Source: Roseiarcus sp963813195
Lineage (GTDB): Bacteria; Pseudomonadota; Alphaproteobacteria; Rhizobiales; Beijerinckiaceae
DNA length: 64,000 nt
Direction: 5' to 3'
Assembly (NCBI GenBank): GCA_963813195.1
Contig: CAWEYC010000017.1
Coordinates: 1-64,000 of the forward strand
Below the pieces are notes generated by a model. That model saw nothing but the letters and a program-made list of their open reading frames with translations. It was not told the DNA's origin and did not search any database. Below are positions 15,770 to 22,815 of this stretch, piece by piece; positions within the stretch are counted from its first letter, which is position 1; every line of letters begins with the position of its first letter. Both the position numbers and the translations under genes were made by a program.

Positions 15770-16545
15770 CCGCTGACAAATATGCCGCGTTGAGCACGCA
15801 GCGCCTGCTCGCGCTGTTCGTCGAAGCCGCGAAAAGAACCGGGGCCGGTAGCGGGCTGTTCGGATTGTTGGACGATGTGGCGGCTTCCGTTCCGCCGGAA
15901 AATGCGCCGCCAATTTCGGCCCCGCCCGAGGCCGTCGCCGAGGTTCAGGCGCTCGGCGCTGTGTTGCGGGCGCGCAAACCGATTGCGCAGATCCGTCGAT
16001 TGTTCGAGGACGGCGATCGCGACGTCCGCGCGTGCGCCGCCGGACAGTTCGGCTCGATTGATCCAGATTGGGCGGCCGCGACATGGAACGGGCTGTTCGC
16101 GAACCTTCCGACGCGGGACGTGCTCGCTCTGATCGCGCGCGCGCGTCAGCCGCCGCCCGCCCGTCCGACGCTGAAGGAAATGTCCGAGGATGGGCTGGTC
16201 GCACGTTTCGAGGACGCCGCGACGCGCGAGTATGCGACGCAGCTTCTCGACTGCGAAGACGAACCGGAGGACATGGCGACGCACAATCGTATCGCCGGCG
16301 AAGTGGTCGACGTCATGCGGGAACTGAAGTCGCGCGGCGCGCTCGCCAACCTTCTTCCGTTGCTCGCGAGTTCCAACATGACGGTCCGCCACCGGGCGGC
16401 GCAGGGGTGCCTGCGCCTCGCGGAGGAAAAGGCAGTCGCGGCGCTGGATAGCGTCGTCGTGAGCGGAAACTTTGACGACCGTCTAGCGGCGGGCGACACG
16501 CTCGAACATTGGCGCAAGGGAAAGTGCTTCGTCGACGGGCTGTGA
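15766..16545 (+). CDS. DUF2019-like helical repeat protein, likely immunity partner, 259 aa
   Basis: Two DUF2019-like alpha-helical (HEAT-like) units: one at about residues 1-125 (LSTQRLLALFVEAAKR, IRRLFEDGDRDVRACAA, LPTRDVLALIARAR) and one at about 138-255 (MSEDGLVARFEDAA, LLPLLASSNMTVRHRAAQG, FDDRLAAGDTLEHWRKGK). Such helical repeats bind proteins and are common among immunity proteins. It starts inside the stop of the HNH-like gene (ATGA overlap), the expected order and coupling for an effector-immunity pair. No catalytic motif, no signal peptide. The family assignment is from memory of its pattern; the immunity role is inference from coupling. Confidence 0.68.
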   Translation: MTADKYAALSTQRLLALFVEAAKRTGAGSGLFGLLDDVAASVPPENAPPISAPPEAVAEVQALGAVLRARKPIAQIRRLFEDGDRDVRACAAGQFGSIDPDWAAATWNGLFANLPTRDVLALIARARQPPPARPTLKEMSEDGLVARFEDAATREYATQLLDCEDEPEDMATHNRIAGEVVDVMRELKSRGALANLLPLLASSNMTVRHRAAQGCLRLAEEKAVAALDSVVVSGNFDDRLAAGDTLEHWRKGKCFVDGL

Positions 16546-16624
16546 CGGCGCGCGTGTGGCGCGCCGGCGCCGATTGCGCTACGAAACGCCAAAGGCGCTG
16601 GCTTCCGCGCCTCGGAGCGCGCCC

Positions 16625-17263
16625 ATGTACGAACCCCCGCTTCACCGCCAGGACGACCTTTCCGCCCAGCACGAGTTGATCCGCCGCCATCCCCTCGGCC
16701 TGCTCGTCAGCCATGGCCCGCAAGGGCTCGTCGCCAATTCGATTCCGTTTCTCGTCGACGCGGGCGCCTCCAAGCTCGGCACGCTCAGCGCCCATATGGC
16801 GCGCGCCAATGGGCAATGGCGGGAACTGCAGGGGGTGGGCGAGGCGCTGGTGGTGTTTCAGGGGCCGGACCATTACATCTCGCCGTCCTGGTATGCGACG
16901 AAACGCGAGACCGGCAAAGTCGTGCCGACCTGGAATTACGTGATGGTCCAGGCGCGCGGCGTTCCGCGCGTGATCGAGGACGAAGGCTGGCTGCGCGCGC
17001 AGATCACGGCGCTGACGCAGTCGCAGGAATCGCCGCGCCCGGCCCCTTGGGAAGTGAACGACGCGCCGGAGGATTTCATCGCTGCGATGGTCCGGCAAAT
17101 CGTCGGCTTCGAAATCGAGATCACCGACATCCGCGGCAAATGGAAGGCGAGCCAGAACCGCCCGGCCGCCGACCGGGCCGGGGTTATCGCCGGCCTCACG
17201 GCGGACGGCGAAGCGCCGGCGCTCGCGATGGCGGCGATCGTGCGCGAGGCGGCGCCCAAATAG
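16625..17263 (+). CDS. PaiB-like FMN-binding protein, 212 aa
   Basis: Split-barrel flavin-binding protein of the PaiB / transcriptional-regulator-annotated family. Seen: family start MYEPPLHRQDD, the block HPLGLLVS, FQGPDHYISPSWY, VPTWNYVMVQARG and GKWKASQNRP near the end. In Bacillus PaiB was described as a negative regulator of sporulation and protease genes, but most members probably bind flavin or heme and have no proven DNA-binding role. ATG 16625 begins exactly at the family start. Stands between the DUF2019-like gene and the mobile block, with no operon partner. Confidence 0.88.
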   Translation: MYEPPLHRQDDLSAQHELIRRHPLGLLVSHGPQGLVANSIPFLVDAGASKLGTLSAHMARANGQWRELQGVGEALVVFQGPDHYISPSWYATKRETGKVVPTWNYVMVQARGVPRVIEDEGWLRAQITALTQSQESPRPAPWEVNDAPEDFIAAMVRQIVGFEIEITDIRGKWKASQNRPAADRAGVIAGLTADGEAPALAMAAIVREAAPK

Positions 17264-17477
17264 TGCGTCGCGCCGCCCACGGCGGCGGGCTTTTGACGAA
17301 TGTCCGAATTTATACCAGTCCTCGCTGATGCCGACTCACGAGGGGGATTCCCGAATCGGCTAAAGTTTGATTGAACTAAACCGCTGCCGCGGTAGGCGGA
17401 GCGCGGGTCTGGCGTGAGGAGGCCCCTGCCTGAGAAGATTTGGTGTCGAGCCAAGCTTTCAGACAGGAGAACCCCAG

Positions 17478-18338
17478 ATGACCCGGATGAGCCCTCTGCG
17501 TCAGCGGATGATTGAAGATCTGACGATCCGCAATTTGTCACCGGAGACGCAGCGATCCTACTTGCATCATGTAGCGAAGTTCAGCCGATTTTTTGGCCGA
17601 TCCCCCGATCAACTGGGATACGAAGAGGTGCGTGCGTATCAGGCGCATTTGGTGGGCCGAAGGGTTTCCTGGGGCGCGTTGAACCAGACGGTGTGCGCCT
17701 TGCGTTTCTTCTACGGCGTGACGTTGGGCCGATCCGATCTGCCTGAGCGGATCGCCTACCCCCGGACGCCGCGCAAGTTGCCGGTGGTGCTGAGCGCCGA
17801 TGAGGTGATCGGTTTTCTGCAGGCCGTGAAGGGGACGAGGAACCGGGTCGCGCTGATGACCACCTATGCGGCGGGTTTGCGCGCTGCTGAGGCGGCGCGT
17901 CTGAAGGTGACGGACATCGATAGCTCCCGGATGGTCGTTCGTGTCGAGCAGGGTAAGGGCGGCAAGGACCGCTATGTGATGCTATCGCCGCAACTGCTCG
18001 AGATTTTGCGAGCCTATTGGCGGTTGACCAAGCCGGGGCGGTGGCTGTTTCCCCGACGCGATGGCGGCGGTCCGCTCCATCCGCAGACGTTGGGGATCGC
18101 CTGTCGAACAGCCTGCGAGTTCCTGGGCCTTGAGAAGCGGGTGACGGTGCATACCCTTCGCCACAGCTTCGCCACCCACCTGCTGGAAGCTGGCACGGAC
18201 ATACGCATCATTCAGGTGCTGCTGGGGCATCGCAGCCTGACGACGACGACGCTCTACGCCCAGGTCTCAACGGCGGTGATCGGCCGGACCGCCAGTCCTT
18301 TTGACCAGCTCCACATGGAGGTCGCGCCGCCCGACTGA
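17478..18338 (+). CDS. Tyrosine recombinase/integrase of the IS91-type element, 286 aa
   Basis: Site-specific recombinase of the XerC/XerD type. Seen: N-terminal SAM-like core-binding domain (residues 1-95, with SPETQRSYLHHVAKFSRFF). The catalytic domain has Arg in AGLRAAEAARL, Lys in EQGKGGKDRYV, the box HTLRHSFATHLLEAG with His and Arg, His in LLGHRSL and nucleophile Tyr in TTTLYAQV. ATG 17478 follows AGGAGA. It is intact and ends 10 bases before the transposase gene. In such elements the recombinase probably assists or resolves transposition, but its task is not proven. Confidence 0.9.
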   Translation: MTRMSPLRQRMIEDLTIRNLSPETQRSYLHHVAKFSRFFGRSPDQLGYEEVRAYQAHLVGRRVSWGALNQTVCALRFFYGVTLGRSDLPERIAYPRTPRKLPVVLSADEVIGFLQAVKGTRNRVALMTTYAAGLRAAEAARLKVTDIDSSRMVVRVEQGKGGKDRYVMLSPQLLEILRAYWRLTKPGRWLFPRRDGGGPLHPQTLGIACRTACEFLGLEKRVTVHTLRHSFATHLLEAGTDIRIIQVLLGHRSLTTTTLYAQVSTAVIGRTASPFDQLHMEVAPPD

Positions 18339-18348
18339 GCCGCGCGCC

Positions 18349-19530
18349 ATGCGCCCGGATCTGGAAGTGGCGGATGTATTCGTCCGTCACGGGGCGGATT
18401 ATCGCCGTGATCATGTCGGCCATATCGGGCGTGTCGAGCGCCGGGTCATGGCGGCGGTGGAGGCGTGTCGGACCGCGGCCCTGGGCGGTCACTCCGAACA
18501 GTGCGCCGACTGCGGCCTCGTGCGGCAAGCCTACAACTCCTGCCGTAATCGCCATTGCCCCAAGTGCCAGGGCCTGGCCCGCGCTCTGTGGCTGGCCGAG
18601 CGTCAGGCCGAGTTGCTGCCGGCGCCATACTTCCACGTCGTCTTCACCGTGCCAGCCCAGGTCGCCGAGATCGCTTTCCAGAACAAGGCGGCGGTCTATG
18701 CGATCTTGTTCAAGGCTGCGTCCGAAGCCTTGAGGATGGCCGCAGCCGATCCCAAACACCTGGGCGCCGAGATCGGCGTGGTCGCCGTGCTTCACACTTG
18801 GGGCCAGAATCTCCGCCATCATCCGCATGTCCATTGTGTCGTGCCGGGCGGGGGCCTGTCTCTGGATGGCCAGCGCTGGGTAGCCTGCCGGCCGGGCTTC
18901 TTCCTGCCCGTGCGGATTCTGTCGCGCCTGTTCAGGCGGCTGTTGCTTGAGCATCTGCAGAGCGCCTTTGAGGCCGGCCAACTCTGCTTCTTCAACGATC
19001 TCGCCGACCTGGCCGACGCCGGCGTCTTCTCCGCTCACTTGGCCAAGCTAAAGCAGATCGAATGGGTCGTCTTCGCCAAGCCTCCGTTCGGCGGCCCCGA
19101 ACAGGTCCTCGCCTATCTTGGCCGCTACACCCATCGCGTCGCCATCGCCAACAGCCGCCTCGTAAGCCTTGATCAGGGAAGGGTTAGCTTCCGCTGGAAG
19201 GACTATCGCCACCACGACAAGTCCAAACTCATGACCTTAAGCGCCGACGAGTTCATCCGGCGCTTCCTGCTGCATACTCTTCCAGACGGATTCCATCGCA
19301 TCCGCCACTACGGTCTCTTCGCTAACGGCCACCGTGTCGCCAAGCTCGCCCAGTGCCGCCTTTTGCTGGCGGCGCCCACGCCGCCGACGCCGGACCCGTC
19401 CGGCGACTATCGCCAGCGTTATCGCTGCCTCACAGGGCACGCCCTGAACATCTGCCCCGGCTGCGGCGGCGCCATGACCTCGCTCGGCCCCTTGCCGCGC
19501 AAGGCCCCGATCTGGCCTGATACCTCATGA
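18349..19530 (+). CDS. IS91-family HUH transposase, 393 aa
   Basis: Rolling-circle transposase (HUH/Y2 nuclease). Seen: an N-terminal zinc-finger region with SEQCADCG and CRNRHCPKCQG, a HUH motif in HHPHVHCVV near residue 165, and a C-terminal catalytic Tyr pair in AYLGRYTHR near residue 260. It ends with a further Cys pair, ICPGCGG. It nicks and transfers single-stranded DNA ends and needs no inverted repeats in classical members. Full length, apparently intact. Start ATG 18349 has no strong ribosome binding site and may depend on coupling to the recombinase gene. Confidence 0.93.
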   Translation: MRPDLEVADVFVRHGADYRRDHVGHIGRVERRVMAAVEACRTAALGGHSEQCADCGLVRQAYNSCRNRHCPKCQGLARALWLAERQAELLPAPYFHVVFTVPAQVAEIAFQNKAAVYAILFKAASEALRMAAADPKHLGAEIGVVAVLHTWGQNLRHHPHVHCVVPGGGLSLDGQRWVACRPGFFLPVRILSRLFRRLLLEHLQSAFEAGQLCFFNDLADLADAGVFSAHLAKLKQIEWVVFAKPPFGGPEQVLAYLGRYTHRVAIANSRLVSLDQGRVSFRWKDYRHHDKSKLMTLSADEFIRRFLLHTLPDGFHRIRHYGLFANGHRVAKLAQCRLLLAAPTPPTPDPSGDYRQRYRCLTGHALNICPGCGGAMTSLGPLPRKAPIWPDTS

Positions 19531-19905
19531 CCCGCCGCGCATCGTTATGCCCGCACCATCCGTCCCGGCGTCTGCCACGCTCGCCGCCAGGCCTTTGCGC
19601 GCCACTGGCTAAAGTCGCAGGCTGGTCATCGCCAGCAGCGCCACGCCGCAGCGTCGATGGCCCAATGGCGCGGTCTCCCACGCCTCAGGTGGTCCCGCAA
19701 CGCCGCGGCGGCCGACCCCCACGAGCCCGCCTCCAGCGCCTCGGACACACCGTCGAGCCCTAAATCCCCATAGCCCCGCCCGCCATCCCGCGGTTCAGTT
19801 CAATCAGGCTTCAATGTAGTCGCGACCAATGCGAGCCCGCGCGATCGCGCCCGCGACTACACAGAACCCTCCAGATTCGGCATGGCGAACACGAGGAGGT
19901 TCGCC

Positions 19906-20457
19906 ATGGCGGCAGCGATTGGGCTTCGAGACGACTTTGACGCGTGCGCTCTGCGGGCGATAGCGAAGCGTTCGAAGGATGGGCCGCAAGCGCGCCGGCT
20001 TTTGGCTCTGGCGGCGATTTACGATGGCGCGACGCGAAGCGAGGCGGCTAAGATCGGCGGGGTCGGGCTCCAGGTCGTGCGCGACTGGGTTTTGCGCTTC
20101 AACGCACTTGGTCATGACGGGCTCATCGACCGCAAGGCGCCCGGACAGCCTTCTCGGCTCGGTGACGAGCACCGCGCCGCGCTCGCGCGCATGATCGAGG
20201 AGGGTCCGACGCCGGCGATCCACGGCGTCGTGCGTTGGCGGATCGTCGACCTTTGCCAGTGGTTGTTCGAGGAATTTCGCGTCATCGTCTCTGAGCAGAC
20301 CCTGAGCCGCGAGTTGCGCAAGATGGACTATCGCAAACTCTCGGCCCGTCCGCGCCATCACGCGCAAGCCGAGGGAGCCATCGACGAATATAAAAAAACT
20401 TCCCCGCGCGCCTGGACGAGATCGCGCGCGAGAAAGGCGTCGACCCGGCCGCGATAG
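19906..20457 (+). CDS. IS630-type transposase, 5' part (orfA), 183 aa
   Basis: N-terminal winged-helix/HTH part of an IS630-family transposase: MAAAIGLRDDFDACALR, QARRLLALAAIYDGATRSEA, GLQVVRDWVLRFNALGHDGL. ATG 19906 is preferred because GAGGAGG lies seven bases upstream; ATG 19882 is in frame but precedes that site. The frame ends at 20457. The catalytic part continues in the -1 frame from an A7 run at 20392-20398, so the full transposase is probably made by ribosomal or transcriptional slippage. Part of the outer, interrupted element. Confidence 0.88.
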   Translation: MAAAIGLRDDFDACALRAIAKRSKDGPQARRLLALAAIYDGATRSEAAKIGGVGLQVVRDWVLRFNALGHDGLIDRKAPGQPSRLGDEHRAALARMIEEGPTPAIHGVVRWRIVDLCQWLFEEFRVIVSEQTLSRELRKMDYRKLSARPRHHAQAEGAIDEYKKTSPRAWTRSRARKASTRPR

Positions 20458-20969
20458 AGGTCTGGTTCGCCGACGAGGCGCGCATCGGGCAGAAAAACAA
20501 GATCACGCGCCGCTGGGCCAAACGCGGGACTCGGCCTTCAGCTCCGCACGATCAACGCACTGCCTCCACCTACATTTTCGGCGCGATCTGCCCCAAGGAC
20601 GGCAAGGGCGCGGCGCTCATTCTACCCGTCTGCAACACCGAGGCGATGGACCTGCATCTTCAGGAAATCGCGGGCAGCGTCGCGCCGGGCAAACATGCCG
20701 TCGTTCTCCTCGATCAGGCGGGATGGCATATGTCCAGCAAACTCGCAGTGCCCGCGAACATCACGCTCGTTCCCTTGCCGCCAAAATGTCCCGAACTGAA
20801 TCCAACCGAAAATGTCTGGCAGTTTCTGCGCGACAACTGGCTATCGAACCGCATTTTCAAATCCCACGACGACATCGTCGACCACTGCTGCGACGCCTGG
20901 AACAAACTCGTCGACCAGCCGTGGCGTATCATGTCCATCGGACTGCGCGATTGGGCCTATGGGTTCTAG
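20394..20969 (+). CDS. IS630-type transposase, catalytic DDE part (orfB), about 191 aa
   Basis: Catalytic domain of the IS630 transposase, reached by -1 frameshift at the A7 tract 20392-20398. Seen: first Asp in EVWFADEARIGQK, second Asp in VVLLDQAGWH, and Glu in CPELNPTENVWQFLR, the DDE triad of the IS630/Tc1 group. It ends 1 base before the right terminal repeat. No good independent start codon near the frame's beginning, consistent with frameshifted expression. The coding sequence looks intact. Whether the whole element can still move is doubtful, since its left end is 2.4 kb further away because of the IS91-type insertion. Confidence 0.86.
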   Translation, partial: KNFPARLDEIAREKGVDPAAIEVWFADEARIGQKNKITRRWAKRGTRPSAPHDQRTASTYIFGAICPKDGKGAALILPVCNTEAMDLHLQEIAGSVAPGKHAVVLLDQAGWHMSSKLAVPANITLVPLPPKCPELNPTENVWQFLRDNWLSNRIFKSHDDIVDHCCDAWNKLVDQPWRIMSIGLRDWAYGF

Positions 20970-20992
20970 TCAGTGGGGGTTGGTATTAGTCC

Positions 20993-21065
20993 TTGACACC
21001 AGCGGGTCGAGATATATCTTATGTCGAGATATATCGTGATATGGTTTCGTAACGCGATATATCGC
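20993..21065 (+). promoter_or_regulatory. PadR promoter with three ATATATC operator sites
   Basis: TTGACA at 20993-20998 and TATCTT at 21015-21020 (16-base spacer) form a candidate promoter. GTCGAGATATATC occurs twice, at 21006-21018 and 21023-21035, spaced 17 bases, and the palindrome GCGATATATCGC lies at 21054-21065. The first two overlap the promoter. PadR family members commonly autorepress through AT-rich ATAT-type dyads, so these are likely its own operators. The -35 begins only 7 bases after the IS630 right end. Confidence 0.72.
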
Positions 21066-21091
21066 AACACATCGCAGAGAGGCGCCCACCA

Positions 21092-21658
21092 ATGTTTTTT
21101 CGTCATCACAGGGATTGCGACCGCGAGCGCCAGGCGCACGACGGTTTCGGCCGGGAGCACAGGTTCGGCCGACACTGGCGCGGCGGCTTCGAGCCGCGCG
21201 AAGGGCGCATGTTCGACAGCGGCGACCTGCGGCTCGTCATTCTCGCTCTGGTCGCGGAAAAGCCGCGTCACGGCTACGAGATCATCAAGGAACTCAGCGA
21301 GCGCGTCGGCGGCGGCTACAGCCCGAGCCCCGGCGTCGTCTATCCCACGCTGACCATGATCGAGGACATGGGCTACGCCACCGCGGCGCAGGATCAGGGC
21401 GGCCGCAAGCTCTATACGCTGACCGCCGAGGGCGAGACGTTCCTCGCCGCCAACCGCGCCCAAGTCGACGCGATCTTCGCGCGCCTCGACGGCGCCAACA
21501 GCGACCGGCACGGCGACATCGCCCCTTTGCTGCGCGCGATGGAGAATTTGCGCATGGCGGTGCGCCTGCGCGTCAGGCGGCGCGACGCCACTCCGGCGCA
21601 AATCCAGGCGATCGCCGACGCCCTCGACGCGGCGGCCAAGACGATCGAGCGGTCCTGA
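21092..21658 (+). CDS. PadR-family regulator with His/Arg-rich N-terminus, 188 aa
   Basis: Winged-helix repressor. The PadR domain covers about residues 42-120 (DLRLVILALVAEKPRHGYEIIKEL, SPGVVYPTLTMIEDMGY, GGRKLYTLTAEG) and is followed by a helical dimerisation region. The first 40 residues are unusual: rich in His, Arg and Gly (HH, EH, H at several places), possibly a metal- or ligand-binding extension. Such extensions occur in some PadR proteins that sit near iron or siderophore genes, but no such gene is adjacent here. The gene is alone, convergent with the dienelactone hydrolase gene 32 bases away. Three operator-like repeats upstream suggest autoregulation. Confidence 0.88.
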   Translation: MFFRHHRDCDRERQAHDGFGREHRFGRHWRGGFEPREGRMFDSGDLRLVILALVAEKPRHGYEIIKELSERVGGGYSPSPGVVYPTLTMIEDMGYATAAQDQGGRKLYTLTAEGETFLAANRAQVDAIFARLDGANSDRHGDIAPLLRAMENLRMAVRLRVRRRDATPAQIQAIADALDAAAKTIERS

Positions 21659-21690
21659 ACAATCCTGTCTTTCCCGGGAATGTCAGGCAG

Positions 21691-22557
21691 CTAAACGCCG
21701 TGCGCCTTGAGCCACGCGGTCGCCTCTTTCCATGAGGCCTCGGCGTCGGCCTTGACGTAGCTCGGACGATAGTCGGCGTGGAAGGCGTGGCCGGCGTCCG
21801 GGTAGACGATGATCCGCGACGCGCCGCCCGCAGCCGCGAGTTTCTGGCGCATCGCCTCGATCTGGTCGTGCGAAATGCTCTTGTCCTGACCGCCGTAGAG
21901 ACCGAGCACCGGGACCTTCAGCGCGCCGACGACATCGGGAGGATTCTTCGGCCGCAGGTCGCTGACGGGATAGGCCAGCGGCCCGTACCAGGCGACCGCC
22001 GCCTTCAGGCTCGGATTGTGCGCGGCATAGAGCCAGACTTGCCGCCCGCCCCAGCAGAAGCCGACGACGGCGGCGCGCGCAAGGTCGGCGGAACCGCTCG
22101 CCTTGGCGAAGGCGAGCGTCGCGTCCAGGTCGCTCGCCGCCTCCGCGTCCGGCTTCTTGGCGACGATGGTCGCCATCAGCTTGGACATGTCCGTCTCTTT
22201 CGCGGCGTCGCCCTGGCGCGCGAAAAGTTCGGGCGCGATCGCGTAATAGCCGAGCCGGGCCCAACGCCGGCAGACATCCTTGACGTACTCGTGCACCCCG
22301 AAGATCTCGTGGATCACCAGGACGGTGGGGAACGGGCCGCCGCTGGCGGGCATCGCGCGATAAGCGGGAATGACGTCGTCGCCGGCGGGCACCTTCACTT
22401 CGCCCGCCACGAGCCCGTCGGCGGGGGTCGTGATGGTCTGCGCCGAGACGGGGGCGACCGCGGCGCAGAAGCCGACGCTGAGGCTCGCCTTGACCAACGC
22501 GCGACGCGTCAGCGATGCGACAGCGGGCCGGAGATTAGGGGAATCGAGATCGCGCAT
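21691..22557 (-). CDS. Exported dienelactone-hydrolase-family protein, 288 aa
   Basis: Alpha/beta hydrolase of the dienelactone hydrolase family. Seen: N-terminal twin-arginine signal (LTRRALVKASLSVGF, then AVAPVSAQ), so probably exported folded by Tat. Nucleophile Cys in VVGFCWGGR, Asp in YGGQDKSIS and His in AGHAFHADYRPS give the Cys-Asp-His triad. VLVIHEIFGVHEYVKDVCRR is the usual family core. ATG 22557 is preferred, with GGAGG seven bases upstream; the open frame continues upstream without support. Classical members open dienelactone in chlorocatechol breakdown, but exported versions have unknown substrates. Confidence 0.9.
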   Translation of the reverse strand: MRDLDSPNLRPAVASLTRRALVKASLSVGFCAAVAPVSAQTITTPADGLVAGEVKVPAGDDVIPAYRAMPASGGPFPTVLVIHEIFGVHEYVKDVCRRWARLGYYAIAPELFARQGDAAKETDMSKLMATIVAKKPDAEAASDLDATLAFAKASGSADLARAAVVGFCWGGRQVWLYAAHNPSLKAAVAWYGPLAYPVSDLRPKNPPDVVGALKVPVLGLYGGQDKSISHDQIEAMRQKLAAAGGASRIIVYPDAGHAFHADYRPSYVKADAEASWKEATAWLKAHGV

Positions 22558-22815
22558 CGCCGCGCCTCCGTGCAGCCTGGAACCGTCGCCCGACTGTCCC
22601 GCGCCGGCCCGGCGGCGGCAATTCAAATCCCCGTCATTTCGACTGCGCGCCCGCCGTTGGATACGGCCTCATCGTGGTGGCGTCGTGCGGCCGTCGCAGC
22701 ATTGCCGCGCTGCTCATCGGCGGCGGGACCAAAAAAACGTCTCCTCGATCGCCGCGAGCCTTGACGCGGGCCCCCCAAGCGCGCTTTCGCTCGCTGGCGA
22801 TTGAAGGAGATCTCC

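Larger units (their letters stand above)
17368..19806 (+). mobile_element. IS91-type element with tyrosine recombinase passenger
   Basis: Block of two genes, a tyrosine recombinase and an IS91-family HUH transposase, bounded by a 17-base near-perfect inverted repeat TGATTGAACT(A/G)AACCGC at 17368-17384 and 19790-19806 (one mismatch). Gene order recombinase then HUH transposase is known for a subgroup of IS91-type elements. Between 19531 and 19790 there is only GC-rich non-coding sequence that may hold the replication terminator end. I see no target-site duplication, as expected for rolling-circle elements. Confidence 0.7.
17312..20986 (+). mobile_element. IS630-type element interrupted by an IS91-type element
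   Basis: Imperfect terminal inverted repeats of 17 bases with 13 matches: ATACCAGTCCTCGCTGA at 17312-17328, and on the minus strand of 20970-20986 ATACCAACCCCCACTGA. The transposase genes of the outer element lie at 19906-20969, close to the right end. The left end is cut off from them by an inserted IS91-type element (17368-19806). A TA follows the right end at 20987-20988; the left side has T-rich sequence but no clean TA copy in register, so target duplication is unresolved. Confidence 0.6.

Noticed and set aside
21036..21046. Further ATAT-containing half-site as fourth PadR operator
   Set aside because: Only a GTGATATGG-like partial match, no symmetry; could be chance in an AT-rich promoter.
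22801..22815. TTG 22801 as start of the M24-fold gene
   Set aside because: The AAGGAGA ribosome binding site lies between this TTG and ATG 22816, so ATG 22816 is the start.
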